IMG/VR virus record: IMGVR_UViG_3300046756_000213
Span: 1-35,706 of that record
Direction: 5' to 3' (one strand)
From: a virus
Length of the DNA stretch: 35,706 nt
Translations under genes and position numbers: made by a program
The notes under the pieces: generated by a model
Told to the model about the DNA's origin: nothing
What the model saw: the letters and a program-made list of their open reading frames with translations, nothing else
The model's database searches: none
Shown: positions 21,701 to 31,185 of the stretch, piece after piece
Numbering within the stretch: the stretch's first letter is position 1
How the letters are laid out: the number at the start of each line of letters is the position of its first letter

Positions 21701-24700
21701 TGAATCGTCAACTAATAATTTAAACAATGGTGGCTTTGGTGATTACACTCAAGTTGAACTAACACTAACAGGCAACGTAACATTTAGCAGAGGCGATACA
21801 GTTACACAATCAGGAAGCGGAGTAACTGGTAAAGTAAAAAGTGATAGTACTGGAAATTCAGTAATTATTGTAGGACCAGATGGTATATTTGATACTAGTG
21901 GCGAACTTTCAGTAGGCGGAGTAAGCAAAGGAGCAAATAGTGTTCCAGCTACGGTACCAGCGGCAGTTGCATTTACATATGGTCCAAAATGTGCAAGAGA
22001 CTTAGGACTTATTGTTGATGCATTGGCATTTGACTTAGAAAAAGGTCTTGTTGATCAGTCACTTGAAGCACAAGGAAGATACTATGCAGGTGCTGTAGAA
22101 GTAGGTCAAGAAGTTATAACTTCAGCGGCTATTTTAGAAATTGGTAACATTGCACAGGCACTACTTGGTGCATCAGCAACACCAGTTGGAACTCCAAGTG
22201 TTCCAAGTTCAAGACAGGCGGCGTCAGCATGGGATATTGCAGTAACAACGTCACAACTTGCTGAATCAGGAACAAGTACTATTGTTTCTGGATTATTAAA
22301 TATTATAGTATTTGCGTTTAACAGCGAATACAATCCACCTAAACACAATAAAGATATGGATGTCTTCTTAATGAATGACGCAACTATCTTACGTAATATG
22401 ACTGTACAAGGTCATGGTGGATTTATGTGTGTACTTGATCCAGATGGACAGATACTTACTAAATCACCATACATACAAACAGGATCAAGTTTCTCACAAT
22501 CAATAAACAAACAAGCATTTAGAGGTGGTATGTTTGTTGATGGTTTTGTAAGTAACATGCCATTAGAAATTGTTGACAACATTACAAGTGCAGGTGTTAA
22601 TTCACCATTTGAAATATTTGTAAGAAGTAGAAGAGATTCTAAACAAGTTAATAGTAACGGAGTAGGACTTGGATTATTTGCAAGACGTCCTCAACTACCT
22701 GCACCATTCTATGTAAACGGTGTACGTTACCAAGTTAATGCTATTAGAAACTATGACCCTACTAACGGTACAGCAGAACTTATACTTGATAAAAATTCAA
22801 ACCCAGATGCAAATGATGAAGGACAAGGTTGGATTGGTGGAGAAAATTATCCAATCGTACTTCAAACAGCTGGTAACAGATCTATGCTTGGTAATGACTT
22901 TACGCAAGTTAATGATTTAGGTTACGGACTATTATGTACTAACAATGGTATATCTGAAATGGTTAGTATGTTTACATACTACTGTCACGCAGCTTATTAT
23001 GCGAATAACGGTTCAGAGATTAGATCGTTAAATGGATCAAACGCTTATGGTAACTTTGGACTAGTTGCTGCAGGCGGTGACCCGAATGAGGTTGCACAAA
23101 CTGGTTCATTAGCATTTAATACTTCACAAACAGGTAAAGTATATGTGAATCCAAGTGCTAGTGCAAACGCTAACGCATTACAAACATTTGTATATGCATA
23201 CGATACAGACTTTGCTCCTTTACCAGAAGGTGAAATTGATGTAACATATAACGAAGAAAAAGAGATTGCTAGTATATCAGCATCTAATCCTGTTGTATTA
23301 AATGTTGAAGCTCATGGATTTGTAGAAGGACAACGAGTACTTGTATCTGAAAGTAATATTCCTACTACTGGTGGTGGTGCTAATCCAGGACTAGACGGAA
23401 TTCGATATGTTGGCCCTAGCCCATCAACAGGAACTTTAACACTTTACACTGACGCATCATTGACTACAACATTAAACGGTTCATCGTATAATACAGGTTC
23501 GTTAGGTAACAATGCTGTGATACAAGATGCAGGCGGTACAGCAACATCATCAAGTAGATTTGAAGTTGTATCTGTTACTGATGCACAATCAGCAGACGGT
23601 GTTCCGGGCGTTAACGAAGTTAAACTTACTCTAAACGGAGCATTAACTAATGTTCCTTACAACACAAGAGTAACTATTACAGCAGGAACTGGACAAACAG
23701 CAACGGCTCCTTTAGGTAGAGTAACTAGACCAATTAAAGATGGTGTTAATAACAGTACAATCTATGTAACACTACCAGAAAATAGAGATCAGTTTAGTGT
23801 TGGAGACACAATATACACTGACGGTACTACTACAAGTAGAACTATTGCAAGTATTGAAACTAACTTAGATAAAGCAGGTCGTAAAACTATTATTGGTGTA
23901 ACAAAAACAAACCCTGTTGTACTTGAAACTATTGGACATAACTTTATAGACGAAGATGCAATTACTATTGTTGACGGATCAGGAATAACAGAATTAAATG
24001 GAACGTATTATGCTAAAGTTAGCACAACTACAGGCGGAACTACTAATGATAAACGATATGTAGAACTGTATAGTGATTCAGCATTAACTACACCAGTAAA
24101 CGGAACAGGATGGGGCGGATCATACACAGCAAGATCAGGTAAAGTATTTTTAACTGAAATTGGTGGCAACCCACTAATTGGTGAAAACGGTGCTGTATGG
24201 AAACTGTCATTCTCTAACTCAACTAATGATGAATCAGTAAGTACAGGCGGACTAGCAAAGCCATTGTTTGCTGGTGAATCATTAAGTATTAGAGCAAGAG
24301 CTAAGTTTATCTTAGACAATGTACAGACTGTTCCAATTAGACCTTCAACAGCAGTTGTGTTTGAAGAACAGCCAGAAAACACTTATCGTTCTATTAACTT
24401 TGACGTAACTCCAATTAGTACTTTTGATAATGCAGGTGAAGCAACTTTACCAGATGGTCAAAACATACTTACATTTGATAGTAACTATGATTATATTAGA
24501 CAAAGAGTTGAGTATGATAACTATAAAGCACAGTTTAAACTAGTACTTGCAAGTGCTACAACTGGCACAATAGCAGAAGGATCTGTTGTTAGACAAGGTT
24601 CTGCATCAGGTACAATAACAAAATCAGAAGGCGTAGGTACAGAAGAACTTTATATTAAAGACTGGAACGGTACTGATTTTACTGTAGGTGGTGGAAACAT

Positions 24701-27700
24701 TGAACACGATGCCGCAGGGGACGGAAACTTTAGTAGTGTCGGCGGACTAGCAGGAAGCGGCGCTGTTAAATTAAGTTACTTAACAACAAATGGATTTAAA
24801 GAATCGTTTGGTGGTACACCAGGTGATAGATACATTGCTATTCCAGCATTAGGTACAGAGTCTACAGTAAGAATTCAAAATGCAGATATGATATTTGCAT
24901 GGAAAGATAGAGTACATAAAATTCTTGCATATCACGATGGAGCAGGAACATCTACTGGTTCTATTGGAACAAGAGAAGCAGGAGAACCTAATTCACATGC
25001 AACAGGATTTGCGTATTTAGAAATTGATCGTAATTCAGTAAGTAACAAATATTATGATCCAGACGAAACAGCACCTACTACAGGTATTGCTGATACATTA
25101 AGTCTTGGTAACGAAAGTGATAATGTTAACCTTGCAATTGGTGTTCCGGCAGGTGAAGGTGCAGAGATTACTGTTAACATTTCATTATGTAGAGCAACAG
25201 GACATGACTTTAGTAACATTGGTACAGGTGGATTTAATACATCTAACTATCCAAATATTATCTTTGGACAACCTGCTTCAGATAAGACAGCAATCGTAAC
25301 AAGTGATCCAACAGTAACAAAAGCACAAGTTTGGGAAAGAAACAAAGGGCGTGTGTTCTTTGCATCAACAGACGAAGATGGATTCTTTAGAGTTGGTAAG
25401 TTCTTTACAGTTGACCAGGGTACTGGTACAATATCATTTACAGCACAAATTAATATCTCAGGACTAGACGGACTTGGATTTAAAGATGGTGAAATTATTA
25501 GTAAGTTTACAAGTAGTTTCACACAGTCAACAGCAGAACTTAAAAATGTTCCTACAGAAGTTGCTGTAGTAGATTACATTAATAGACGTTTAGGCTTTGA
25601 TGAATTTAACGTAGCAGATCCTGCACCACTTACAACGGTAATGAGTGCAACTAATCCACAGTTAACACCAGTAACAGTAGGTGGAGAAACTACACATACA
25701 CTGAACATGACAAATGGTAGAATTACTTTACTAAAACGTCCTGTTGCAGATACTGATGCGGCAACCAAAGAATACATTGATAACAGAATATTTGCAAATG
25801 ATGAATTTGAAGATCTTCGTAACGTAAGTTTTTATCAAACAGATTTTAATAACCAAAATGGTCAAAGTGATTTAATTGTACTAACAGGTAAAAAGAAAAT
25901 ATATGTCAAGTACGTTGCAGGAACTATGTTCTCAGTAAACGATGTTATATATGGTGAAGATACTAATAGTGCAGGACGTATTGTTGACATTAGTGATACA
26001 TTCAAATTTGACAATGGTGAAAATAGTACAGACACAGCATCAGGACTTGATGTACAAGTTATAACTTATACAGTTTTACCATTAACAATGGTTAACTTAA
26101 ATGCAACTGGAACTGTTGCTGTAAGAGGACAACTGTTAAGACAACCTTCAACAGGCGCACAAGGTTATGTATTACATCCACAAACAGTAGTTGGATCAGG
26201 TAAAACAAGTGCTACACAGATGATTCTAAGAGAAGTAACAGGATCATTTAATGGTACTGCTATTGAGCTTGTAAACAATCCGGGCGGTAGTGAAACTGTA
26301 GTTGCAACATCAGCATTGGTTACTAGCACAGCAGCTATTGCAGACGGTGTAAGTGGAGATCCTATAGACTTCCAAGCAGAAACTATATCAAACGGAAATG
26401 TATCAAGAAATACTACACAAGGTAGAGATGGTCTTGCTGTATATCCAATGGTTGAAGTTGCAAACGCAAGTGAAAGCAAAACTGGTAGTCCTGGTGATGC
26501 ATCACGTAGTGATATTAATATAACAGTAACTAGATCAGAAGATGCTACAAGTGTTAACTTACAATATCAAGCAGAAAGTTTACTAGATGCAGATGTTAAT
26601 ACAAACGCAGATATACAACAACAAAAACTATTAATGCAAAAGGCTCCTGTATTACAGGACAGTGACGACTTTGAAGACTTTACTACTAATGGTAGAAGAG
26701 TAAGTCAAGCAAACAAAGGTATTGCTGCGTTCTCTGCAGATGCATTTGCTGAAGATCAAGTATTTGTATTCACAGGATCTGTTAGTGCAAACGTAGGCGA
26801 TATTATAACACAAGGTTCTAATATTGGTTACATTGATAAAGTTATTAATAGTACTACTCTTAAAGTTAGAACAAGTGATACATTTGTTACAGGTGGAGCA
26901 ACAACATGCTTTATTACACCAATAACAACATTTAACTTACCTGGAAGTGCTAACGCTGTACAACAGACTTCAAGCATAAAAGGAACACCAGTTGATTCAA
27001 CTAGAACTATTACTACAATAGAAAAAACTGGTTTTGTTAATGTTAAAGATAGAGGTATAACATTTGATAAGATTCAAGATATACCAGAAAAAACTGTAAT
27101 TGGTAGAGGTGACATTGGTGACCCTGCATACAATACAGACGGTATACCATACGCTGTTAGTTTTGATCAAATTATTGATTTAGGCGGAGCAATACAGGAT
27201 AAGGATTTTGCAAATAGCACAATTACAGAAGTTGGTGGTTGGGTAATACAAACCGAAGGACTTGTTAGTGTTGCAAACGGTGCAACTGTAAGTTCAGGTG
27301 GTGTTAGTGCAACTGTACAAGGCGCTGTTACAAGTGAAAATAAAATTATTGTTATAAATGCAACTAGTACTTTCCCAGGAACAGGAACACTTGCAGGAGT
27401 AACAGCAGACAGTCATGCATCTGCAGCAACTATTGTAAGTGCAACTCAATTCTCAAGTTCGGGTGAAGCACTAGTTAAAATGGCTGACGGTGTATATGGT
27501 ACTACACAGATTACTAAAGCAGGTGAAGGTAACCAATTAGTACGTACACTTGATAATAACGATCAAAACGATCTAACATTTGTTTCAGCAAATACTGAAG
27601 GATTTATTAATGTTAAAGGATTGTTAGTTGACAGTCGTAGAGCATTAGATACACGTTCAGCAGGCGGTAGCACATTCTTAGACGTTTATACACCAAACGA

Positions 27701-30404
27701 AAACTTAGCAATGAGCATATCAGGTGTTACTCCTGGTGCTAGTCAAGTTGACGAAAGTATAGTTGAGATTCCAACAGCAAGTGTTGACATTGGTGATATT
27801 GGTATAAGAGTAGAGCAAGTTACTTCACCAGCAACAGGCAAAAACGGTCATGCTAGTGTGTTCCAACAGAACGCATCTGCAAATACACCAGCAAATAGTA
27901 AACCACACTTGGCTGTTGATTGGGTGTTTACAAACTTTATTCAAGATCCAGACGATCTAACAGCAACTGGTTCAGGTATTGCATTAGGTAATATTAGTCC
28001 ATATACAACTGCTGGTCAAACAGCAATTATTGCTAATGGTAAGAATGCGTTACTAGCAGATTCAACAGGAGTTGTACTGAGATCAGGAGATGTTGATGTA
28101 CTAACAGCATTATCAGGAACAACCACAGTTAAAAATGCATTTACTGTTGAAGGTAATACAACACTTGGTAGTGGCGATGATACATTAAGTATTGGCTCAA
28201 CTATCATTACTGATGTTGACTTGCAAAGAACTAATGCAGACTCCGCAGGTTATACTTTAGACATTATTAAGAAAACAAGCAGTGTTGCAAACGCAGACGG
28301 TGTTGGTACTATTAACTTTAGAAGCAACGATGATGCAGGACCAATTGCTACTTTACATACATACGGTGCTATAAAATCAACAATAGCAGATATTGCAACT
28401 GCAAGTAAAGATGGTAAACTTGAATTCCAAGTACAAAGAAATAACACTCTTACTACAGCAATAGCAATTGACGACCAAGTTGATGTTACTGGCATACTAA
28501 ATGTTAGTGGCGCACTAAATGCAGATAGTACATTGAATGCAAACTTAACTACTGATTCAACTAGCACATCTACAGGATCATTGATTGTAGATGGTGGTGC
28601 AGGTATTGCTAAGAAACTATACGTTGGAGGCAACTTTGACATAGGTGGTAAGTTCAATGTAACAGCAACTAGTGGTAACACAGATATTGATGGTACTCTT
28701 GTTGTTAACGATACAACTGATGCATCAAGTTCAACAACAGGGTCAGTAATAATTGACGGTGGTGTTGGCATTGCTAAGAAATTGTATGTTGGAACTGATT
28801 TAGATGTTACAGGAAATACTGTAATTGACGGTAACTTAACTGTTAGCGGAAACTTTGACTTAGGTGATGATGTTGCTGCTGATACATTTACTATTACAAG
28901 TACACTTGACACACCACATATTAAAATTAGAAATACACAAGAAAACAACGGTGTTGGTGATAATATAATTGAATTCTTCCATGACACAACTTCACCAGCT
29001 GATGAAGACTACTTAGGTGCATTACACTTTAAGATGGACAATTCACAAACTGCCGTTGACGGTGGTGTTAATTCTGAACTGGTTGTTAGAGCTGTTGATG
29101 TAACACTTGGTAGTGAAAAATCTACGTTTGACTTCTTAACAGCTAGTGGAACTAATGCATCTGCATTAAAATTCCAAATTGGTACTGATGCAGTTATAAC
29201 TCATGCAAGTATTTTACCTGATTCAAATGAATCAGTGGACCTTGGTGCTAATGGCCAAGCGTTTGGACAAATACATGCAGCAGGATTTGTTGGACCAGTG
29301 ACAGGTGATATTTCAGGTGATATTACAGGTGATGTAACTGGTGACTTAACTGGTAATGCTGATACAGCAACTAGTTTGAAAGACGGTGCAGCTAATGAAG
29401 TACCATACCAAAGTGCTACAGGCACAACTAGTTATGTAGGAGCAAACACTACAACAACACAAAAATTCCTAGCAATGACTGGTGATGCTACCAGTGGAGC
29501 AGCTCCAGTATGGGACACAATTGATGCAGCTACTATTGACAGTGGTACATTAGGTACTGATAGAATACCAAGTTTAGGTGCAAGTAAAATTACATCTGGT
29601 ACATTAGGTACTGATAGAATACCAAATTTAAATGCAAGTAAAATTAATGCTGGTACATTTGATAGTGCTAGATTGCCCAACTTGACAGTTAGTGACTTTG
29701 GTGCAGCAGCTGTTCAAACAGGCACTGAAGTTGCAGCTGATGGTACAAGTTTAGTCGACGACGATACTTCATTCTTAACAGCGGCCGCTATTAAAAACTT
29801 TGTTGAAGGTAAAGGATATGCTACAAGCTCAGGTGGTGTTTCAGATGCAACGAACGCAGCTAATTTTGCTGTTAACGCTGTAGGTTCAGAACCAACTACT
29901 GGTAGTTTTAATCTTGTATTAGTTGGTAGTAACACTGGTAATAATGCGGCAAGAACAGACAGCGGAGGACTTAGTTTTAATGTTGGTACTCAAACGCTTA
30001 ATGCTACAGCATCGTCAGCAAACTACGCTGACTTGGCAGAGAAATACGTAGGTGACGAAGCATACGAACCAGGTACTGTTGTTGTATTTGGCGGCGCTGA
30101 AGAAATTACTGCTTGTACAATAAAAGGTGATCGTAAAGTAGCAGGTGTTGTATCAACTGATCCTGCATACTTAATGAACAATCAGTTAGAAGGCGATACT
30201 GTTGTTCCATTAGCACTAACAGGGCGTGTTCCTTGTAAAGTAATTGGTACTGTTGCTAAAGGTGACATGCTTGTAACTAGTGCTGTTCCTGGATATGCTA
30301 TTGTTGATAACGATCCTAAGATGGGTACTGTAATTGGTAAGGCTGTAGGAACAAAAGAAGATGACGGCAAAGGCACTGTAGAAGTTGTAGTTGGTCGCTT
30401 ATAA
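18732..30404 (+). CDS. giant tail-fibre/adhesin-like virion protein, 3890 aa
   Basis: One unbroken 11.7 kb frame. Residues 1-45 (DINIGVEGNDGTGDSIREAF and FRKVNDNFTQLYAVFG) are the N-terminal module of marine phage fibre proteins. About residue 394 begins LFVSLQGDDN, with GRALSYAYRTLNAALQKAEE, and about 770 FLETGIFYEDYPLRVPANVS starts a beta-helix-like region continuing to ILRNMTVQGHGGF near 1220. A short beta module 'GD.V.Q....G.I' recurs about nine times, and an FCCH-like HG.. module about three times. A phage-fibre PVADTDAATKEYIDN motif is near 2330. Near 3280-3360 are two copies of a DGG.GIAKKLYVG unit, and near 3605 three 18-residue repeats. The end, from YADLAEKYV at about 3763, resembles the G2-type autoproteolytic or chaperone-like fibre C-terminus. 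A role in host adhesion is inferred. GGAG precedes the ATG. Confidence 0.88.
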   Translation: MAQGKQDINIGVEGNDGTGDSIREAFRKVNDNFTQLYAVFGQGGSISFTEFSDTPTLTQLQENPSTFSRPTLPVVDVAAEGSKLEFRKLVSNSFLDASVDDTVQFSLTQGGYIVVTAAGGQLEEDEKPKINSTGGGINASGNIIAGMPTSLNDIESKLSVLNAAHDGAGYTTDSVAISKGFADTNYLKSTGGGTGAQIRVRTEDQIFTEDYSFTIDSFTAGVANITGRTVDGTLITVPAGHGLDSGANGLPFRYETTGTSATATPASSAVAQPLTNLNPVYVRVASATSLEFYENAEAAKNATANRKISFQAGTGSGTQSLVDAEYQPSILDGKFLANEAMPREAALRRQGDQMDGTLYLDKHPGDLANITTGLEDLQAATKFYVDNTSYASNVNLFVSLQGDDNQVNTPAGKEGRALSYAYRTLNAALQKAEEIIETSKLEPGPYMQTITIDDTVPTHVLSGNTNDLGFKVPATYNGQQTANFKALMDNNKAFVQEEVIAWTNAQIAAANAAVSLDPNVPAEAELIKWKNFTYDEDICKRDVGLIYESLKLDVISGTNANKLARQAGLRYYSNASGAIAIGPQKEQTLASIAKVEEITRQYVLTNSPWQGGTGNPGVYQTDVQQNVVSPGTPAPADAIARVGDLFDIIESIINNGISGAPVLQEGSVYVIEVDNGGNGNVWQGKATNTDLIPGKVITGSKSGAVSRIVNYYRGDELGGAGNDQIELQLEEPIEFIARSDPGVATADDPTYEAGDILEFGNKVSQQNITVFLETGIFYEDYPLRVPANVSIKGDEFRRTHIRPRNRVSQSRWANQYFHRDNYFDNMTLHNHSVEIEGEVEITLTQAVTVNVGDKVTQTVATGTAIGFVQEKATNSTTIVVQYFDGYDPVTNNGVPPSETGNGYADVVQFDTVVNNNISINNSVQSGTYLTTAPTQYSRDTNFGYHYGLDPRRPINTQANSVVNAGGYTNAVSILEKNRDAIVQEVLLFLDESSTNNLNNGGFGDYTQVELTLTGNVTFSRGDTVTQSGSGVTGKVKSDSTGNSVIIVGPDGIFDTSGELSVGGVSKGANSVPATVPAAVAFTYGPKCARDLGLIVDALAFDLEKGLVDQSLEAQGRYYAGAVEVGQEVITSAAILEIGNIAQALLGASATPVGTPSVPSSRQAASAWDIAVTTSQLAESGTSTIVSGLLNIIVFAFNSEYNPPKHNKDMDVFLMNDATILRNMTVQGHGGFMCVLDPDGQILTKSPYIQTGSSFSQSINKQAFRGGMFVDGFVSNMPLEIVDNITSAGVNSPFEIFVRSRRDSKQVNSNGVGLGLFARRPQLPAPFYVNGVRYQVNAIRNYDPTNGTAELILDKNSNPDANDEGQGWIGGENYPIVLQTAGNRSMLGNDFTQVNDLGYGLLCTNNGISEMVSMFTYYCHAAYYANNGSEIRSLNGSNAYGNFGLVAAGGDPNEVAQTGSLAFNTSQTGKVYVNPSASANANALQTFVYAYDTDFAPLPEGEIDVTYNEEKEIASISASNPVVLNVEAHGFVEGQRVLVSESNIPTTGGGANPGLDGIRYVGPSPSTGTLTLYTDASLTTTLNGSSYNTGSLGNNAVIQDAGGTATSSSRFEVVSVTDAQSADGVPGVNEVKLTLNGALTNVPYNTRVTITAGTGQTATAPLGRVTRPIKDGVNNSTIYVTLPENRDQFSVGDTIYTDGTTTSRTIASIETNLDKAGRKTIIGVTKTNPVVLETIGHNFIDEDAITIVDGSGITELNGTYYAKVSTTTGGTTNDKRYVELYSDSALTTPVNGTGWGGSYTARSGKVFLTEIGGNPLIGENGAVWKLSFSNSTNDESVSTGGLAKPLFAGESLSIRARAKFILDNVQTVPIRPSTAVVFEEQPENTYRSINFDVTPISTFDNAGEATLPDGQNILTFDSNYDYIRQRVEYDNYKAQFKLVLASATTGTIAEGSVVRQGSASGTITKSEGVGTEELYIKDWNGTDFTVGGGNIEHDAAGDGNFSSVGGLAGSGAVKLSYLTTNGFKESFGGTPGDRYIAIPALGTESTVRIQNADMIFAWKDRVHKILAYHDGAGTSTGSIGTREAGEPNSHATGFAYLEIDRNSVSNKYYDPDETAPTTGIADTLSLGNESDNVNLAIGVPAGEGAEITVNISLCRATGHDFSNIGTGGFNTSNYPNIIFGQPASDKTAIVTSDPTVTKAQVWERNKGRVFFASTDEDGFFRVGKFFTVDQGTGTISFTAQINISGLDGLGFKDGEIISKFTSSFTQSTAELKNVPTEVAVVDYINRRLGFDEFNVADPAPLTTVMSATNPQLTPVTVGGETTHTLNMTNGRITLLKRPVADTDAATKEYIDNRIFANDEFEDLRNVSFYQTDFNNQNGQSDLIVLTGKKKIYVKYVAGTMFSVNDVIYGEDTNSAGRIVDISDTFKFDNGENSTDTASGLDVQVITYTVLPLTMVNLNATGTVAVRGQLLRQPSTGAQGYVLHPQTVVGSGKTSATQMILREVTGSFNGTAIELVNNPGGSETVVATSALVTSTAAIADGVSGDPIDFQAETISNGNVSRNTTQGRDGLAVYPMVEVANASESKTGSPGDASRSDINITVTRSEDATSVNLQYQAESLLDADVNTNADIQQQKLLMQKAPVLQDSDDFEDFTTNGRRVSQANKGIAAFSADAFAEDQVFVFTGSVSANVGDIITQGSNIGYIDKVINSTTLKVRTSDTFVTGGATTCFITPITTFNLPGSANAVQQTSSIKGTPVDSTRTITTIEKTGFVNVKDRGITFDKIQDIPEKTVIGRGDIGDPAYNTDGIPYAVSFDQIIDLGGAIQDKDFANSTITEVGGWVIQTEGLVSVANGATVSSGGVSATVQGAVTSENKIIVINATSTFPGTGTLAGVTADSHASAATIVSATQFSSSGEALVKMADGVYGTTQITKAGEGNQLVRTLDNNDQNDLTFVSANTEGFINVKGLLVDSRRALDTRSAGGSTFLDVYTPNENLAMSISGVTPGASQVDESIVEIPTASVDIGDIGIRVEQVTSPATGKNGHASVFQQNASANTPANSKPHLAVDWVFTNFIQDPDDLTATGSGIALGNISPYTTAGQTAIIANGKNALLADSTGVVLRSGDVDVLTALSGTTTVKNAFTVEGNTTLGSGDDTLSIGSTIITDVDLQRTNADSAGYTLDIIKKTSSVANADGVGTINFRSNDDAGPIATLHTYGAIKSTIADIATASKDGKLEFQVQRNNTLTTAIAIDDQVDVTGILNVSGALNADSTLNANLTTDSTSTSTGSLIVDGGAGIAKKLYVGGNFDIGGKFNVTATSGNTDIDGTLVVNDTTDASSSTTGSVIIDGGVGIAKKLYVGTDLDVTGNTVIDGNLTVSGNFDLGDDVAADTFTITSTLDTPHIKIRNTQENNGVGDNIIEFFHDTTSPADEDYLGALHFKMDNSQTAVDGGVNSELVVRAVDVTLGSEKSTFDFLTASGTNASALKFQIGTDAVITHASILPDSNESVDLGANGQAFGQIHAAGFVGPVTGDISGDITGDVTGDLTGNADTATSLKDGAANEVPYQSATGTTSYVGANTTTTQKFLAMTGDATSGAAPVWDTIDAATIDSGTLGTDRIPSLGASKITSGTLGTDRIPNLNASKINAGTFDSARLPNLTVSDFGAAAVQTGTEVAADGTSLVDDDTSFLTAAAIKNFVEGKGYATSSGGVSDATNAANFAVNAVGSEPTTGSFNLVLVGSNTGNNAARTDSGGLSFNVGTQTLNATASSANYADLAEKYVGDEAYEPGTVVVFGGAEEITACTIKGDRKVAGVVSTDPAYLMNNQLEGDTVVPLALTGRVPCKVIGTVAKGDMLVTSAVPGYAIVDNDPKMGTVIGKAVGTKEDDGKGTVEVVVGRL
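28561..28810 (+). repeat. two-copy repeat in the giant fibre gene (GIAKKLYVG units)
   Basis: Two units about 165 bases apart encode STGS(L/V)I(V/I)DGG(A/V)GIAKKLYVG. The DNA is diverged (for example AAACTATACG against AAATTGTATG), so the copies are old and held by selection on protein. Confidence 0.75.
29544..29700 (+). repeat. 54-bp tandem repeat, three copies, in the giant fibre gene
   Basis: Copies begin at 29544, 29598 and 29652. The first two share the 27-base-plus core starting GGTACATTAGGTACTGATAG with no change; the third is diverged. They encode 18-residue units of the form GTLGTDRIP.L.ASKI. Confidence 0.85.
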
Positions 30405-30410
30405 TAAATA
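30403..30410 (+). promoter_or_regulatory. T4-type late promoter motif (AATAAATA)
   Basis: The octamer lies 22 bases before ATG 30433, with AGGAG in between, and overlaps the end of the giant fibre gene by two bases. Confidence 0.6.
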
Positions 30411-30432
30411 CATGTACACAGGAGTTAAATAG

Positions 30433-31167
30433 ATGGCATTAAAAACAATTAATTTAGGAAATGTTGCTAACGACGGGACAGGTGACGATTTAAGAGAAGC
30501 ATTTGAAAAGGTTGTATTTAACTTTTCTGATTTAGATGCGAGAACTCCTGAAGCAACTACTGTAACAAATTTAGGAACAGGAAGCGGACTTTACTTTGAT
30601 ACAAACGTAAACGATTTAAGATTTAAATCATTAATCGGCGGACAAAATGCAACACTAACATCAACAGATAATGAAATTACAATTGACGTTGATGCAGGTG
30701 TAACACAGTTTATCGTTGCAGGAGACACCGGTAGTTTAACGGTAACTGAAAATACTACAGTTACTATACAGGGCGGAACTTTAGTAACTACTACAAGAGA
30801 CGGTAATAACATTAGAATTGATTCTAGTGCGTTAGGTAGTCTTTCGCAAGACCCAGCACCGCAACTAAGTGCTTCTTTAGATGCAAACGGACAAAGTATT
30901 GGCAACATACAAACACTAACAGCAGTTAGTGTACTAGGTAATCTTACTGGTAATGTTACTGGTAATGTACATAATATTGATATTAGAGAGTTAGACTTTT
31001 ATCGACAACCTAGCAATAGTTGGGACTTTGGATCTATTGGTGATGTAGCAGTTACAAATATTTACGACTTTTTATTTAAAACAGTAAACGTAGACTTCGG
31101 TGGTATTGGTACAGCATCTCCTAACATAACACTAGATGCTGGCTCAATTAATATACCGGCATTCTAA
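30433..31167 (+). CDS. virion fibre-like protein with NDGTGD N-terminal module, 244 aa
   Basis: The start KTINLGNVANDGTGDDLREA, then FEKVVFNFSDLDA, is the same module that opens the 3890-residue protein. The rest is beta-rich (TNLGTGSGLYFDTNVNDLRF, TSTDNEITIDVDAGV, TVTIQGGTLVTTTRDGNNIR) and ends with repeated GNLTGNVTGNVHN and a FYRQPSNSWDFGSIGDV segment. This suits a short fibre or baseplate-attached protein. It is behind its own late motif and AGGAG, so it can be made independently of the giant protein. Confidence 0.82.
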   Translation: MALKTINLGNVANDGTGDDLREAFEKVVFNFSDLDARTPEATTVTNLGTGSGLYFDTNVNDLRFKSLIGGQNATLTSTDNEITIDVDAGVTQFIVAGDTGSLTVTENTTVTIQGGTLVTTTRDGNNIRIDSSALGSLSQDPAPQLSASLDANGQSIGNIQTLTAVSVLGNLTGNVTGNVHNIDIRELDFYRQPSNSWDFGSIGDVAVTNIYDFLFKTVNVDFGGIGTASPNITLDAGSINIPAF

Positions 31168-31185
31168 ATAAAGGAATAACCTTGA

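Noticed and set aside
28250-28987. Minus-strand open frame of 245 codons inside the giant fibre gene
   Set aside because: It is antisense to clear, repetitive fibre coding sequence, has a Ser/Val/Pro-rich composition typical of reverse-frame shadows, and lacks its own ribosome binding site or promoter.
28561-29700. Repeats considered as a CRISPR array
   Set aside because: The units are in frame, protein-coding and have no unique spacers of constant length; no cas genes are present.
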